A stretch of 40,188 nt of DNA from Mageeibacillus sp. UBA1243. Lineage in GTDB: Bacteria > Bacillota > Clostridia > UBA1212. The DNA lies in NCBI GenBank assembly GCA_002308595.1, contig DBWH01000011.1:1-40188 (forward strand), read 5' to 3'. Shown one piece after another: positions 39,114-40,188 of this stretch. A program made the translations under genes and the position numbers. Under the pieces are notes generated by a model. It did no database searches. It had not been told where the DNA came from and saw only the letters and a list, made by a program, of their open reading frames with translations. How positions within the stretch are numbered: the first letter of the stretch is position 1; each line of letters begins with the position of its first letter.

Positions 39114-39141
39114 AAAATCAAGGGCTTACGCCCCTGGTTTT
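39114..39141. terminator. Terminator after the FtsX-like permease gene
   Basis: AAAATCAAGGGC (39114-39125) pairs with GCCCCTGGTTTT (39130-39141) with two imperfect pairs; A and T runs flank it, so it may act in both directions. Confidence 0.7.
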
Positions 39142-39144
39142 GTT

Positions 39145-40188
39145 TTATTCTGCGTTTTTAAGGGCCTCGACCATGTCGATTTTCCTGTTCTTCCGCGCAA
39201 CCATCCAGCCGACAAGGAGCGAAACGCCGAAAGTCAGCAGGATCGAAACCGAATATGTCAACGGTCCGAGCATCAGTTTCATTTCGTACTCACCCGCGAG
39301 CGCGGTCAGCATCCAGTGAAGCGTTCCGAGCCCCGCCGGAAGACCAAGAATCACGCCGATCACAGTCAGCCAGACGTTCTGCGAAATCAGCAGTTCTCCG
39401 ATCTTTTTGCTTCGGAAGCCGAGCACCTTAAGAGTTGCAAGCTCGCGGGAGCGTTCGACATAGCTCATGATTCCGAGGTTATAGAGCACAACGATTCCGA
39501 GGATCACGGCGGCGACGACAAGGATCAGCACCATGCTGTCCATAATCTTGACAAATTTTGAAAAACTGTCCATCAACTGCCGTTTGTCCTGCTTTCCGGA
39601 AATCAGTTCTGACGAAGGTATCTCGCTTGAATCCTTGTTCGTATAAACGGCGGATACGCTGTATTTGATCCCGAGCTCATTGGCGAGTTTGTCGGTCATA
39701 GTAACGCTTTCGGTCATGATTGAGCGGTTATAGCCGACTACTTTAACGCGATACGTTTCCTCGCCGCCGTAAGGTGAAAACTCGATATACTCGCCAATGT
39801 TCGCTTTGCCGGCAAGCCGCAGGCAGAGATACACGCCGTCGTCTTTCAAATCTATTTCTTTATTATTTTCATCTATGACGCTGAATCTGCCGTTTTCGTT
39901 GTGGACTATATCGAGCGTCGCGGTGTAGCCGCCGATGCTGATGCCGGAATAACTCTCCCAGTCGCCGTCGAGATTGGCGATAAGCTGATCTACCTTTTCG
40001 CGTTCGGTATTCTCTACAATGTTTACTTTCGTCGTGTAGTGAGAAACTCCGTTGTCGAGCAGATCGAGGAAACCCGCCATCGTGTCGCGCATTCCGAGTC
40101 CGCCGACAAGCAGGATCATGCAACCGATAATGCCGACGAGCGTCATGGCAAAGCGGCTCTTATGACGCATCAGGTCGCGCAGGTTCCA
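39145..40188 (-). CDS. FtsX-like ABC permease, C-terminal part (runs off the window)
   Basis: The last ~347 residues of a permease are present; the frame is open through the window edge (NLRDLMRHKSRFAMTL), so the N-terminus lies outside. The visible part has a helix at the cut end (MTLVGIIGCMILLVGGLGM), an outside domain (about 50-220 of the visible part) and three C-terminal helices, with SYVERSRELATLKVLGF, the coupling-helix segment typical of FtsX/MacB domains. The full protein is probably a large two-FtsX-domain lipoprotein or peptide exporter subunit. The HMA gene follows on the same strand after a terminator. Confidence 0.88.
   Translation of the reverse strand, partial: WNLRDLMRHKSRFAMTLVGIIGCMILLVGGLGMRDTMAGFLDLLDNGVSHYTTKVNIVENTEREKVDQLIANLDGDWESYSGISIGGYTATLDIVHNENGRFSVIDENNKEIDLKDDGVYLCLRLAGKANIGEYIEFSPYGGEETYRVKVVGYNRSIMTESVTMTDKLANELGIKYSVSAVYTNKDSSEIPSSELISGKQDKRQLMDSFSKFVKIMDSMVLILVVAAVILGIVVLYNLGIMSYVERSRELATLKVLGFRSKKIGELLISQNVWLTVIGVILGLPAGLGTLHWMLTALAGEYEMKLMLGPLTYSVSILLTFGVSLLVGWMVARKNRKIDMVEALKNAE

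Larger units (their letters stand above)
1..40188. repeat. Highly iterated octamer family CGCCAAKG (K = T or G), 61 copies
   Basis: Copies were counted by eye on both strands and are given as first base of the 8-mer. CGCCAATG on +: 1611, 5327, 7399, 10441, 12861, 13287, 18203, 21540, 24136, 24723, 27114, 27562, 28980, 29843, 30310, 31207, 33012, 33836, 35407, 39792. CGCCAAGG on +: 1654, 2852, 4375, 7095, 19520, 27729, 33397, 33611, 33698, 35776, 37662. CATTGGCG on +: 329, 2606, 5005, 9219, 9804, 10396, 10938, 21348, 27195, 27867, 28509, 32283, 33371, 34028, 34722, 35236, 35653, 37541, 39678. CCTTGGCG on +: 4813, 6347, 6597, 11872, 17596, 18925, 27468, 29197, 30099, 30856, 37986. About half carry an extra C on the 5' side and only one carries a G there. 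Orientation is balanced (31 to 30). Random expectation for the two octamers on both strands is about 2.5. Confidence 0.9.

Noticed and set aside
1..40188. Octamer enrichment as a codon-usage artefact
   Set aside because: GCC-AAG (Ala-Lys) could raise CGCCAAG, but CGCCAATG dominates, occurs in at least five frames and is also found in intergenic DNA.
1..40188. Octamer as a strand-polar motif (Chi, KOPS)
   Set aside because: Copies are split 31 to 30 between strands across the window.

Overview
The window looks like chromosome from a Gram-positive, clostridia-like member of the Bacillota. Nearly every start codon has a strong GGAGG-type ribosome site, promoters are SigA-like (several with an extended TGG before the -10 box), secreted proteins end in membrane-anchor tails, and a cellobiose phosphorylase suggests plant-fibre sugar use in a gut or rumen. 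Species cannot be read from the sequence. GC content is moderate in most genes, with three more AT-rich patches (about 12.6-17.9, 25.0-26.6 and 36.0-37.4 kb).

Layout. 0-12.5 kb: a tail-anchored surface protein, an (alpha/alpha)6-barrel protein, a cyclic-di-GMP block (membrane GGDEF cyclase, membrane EAL phosphodiesterase with a related membrane module, and a PAS/degenerate-GGDEF/EAL protein), then cellobiose phosphorylase with a strong terminator. 12.5-18.1 kb: an AT-rich segment bounded by two 75-bp direct repeats (74/75 identical) of the 3' end of an ABC ATPase gene; it holds a large secreted multidomain protein, a membrane-anchored partner, a 30-codon ORF and an XRE regulator. 18-24.7 kb: an ABC export operon (two permeases and the ATPase), a leucine-rich-repeat surface protein with an internal membrane hairpin and lipobox, and a TetR regulator. 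24.8-26.8 kb: tRNA-Leu(CAG) followed by two further copies of its 3' end, which bound two small cargo slots, one with a DUF4160/DUF2442/25-aa membrane peptide operon. 26.8-40.2 kb: an RsbU-like phosphatase, an Eis-like acetyltransferase, a lipase-fold surface protein, a small membrane protein, a three-gene operon (GNAT, cyclase family, hexapeptide acetyltransferase), a foreign-looking AAA ATPase, a zinc-ribbon methyltransferase, an HMA metal-binding protein and the end of an FtsX-like permease.

The most striking signal belongs to no single gene. The octamer CGCCAATG (39 copies counted by eye) and its sister CGCCAAGG (22 copies) recur about once per 660 bp on both strands, in coding and intergenic DNA and in at least five of six reading frames; about 2.5 would be expected at random. 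The density resembles DNA-uptake sequences or cyanobacterial HIP1. The longest gap, 13.3-17.6 kb, lies inside the apparently inserted AT-rich segment. I know of no described element of this kind with this sequence in this type of organism.
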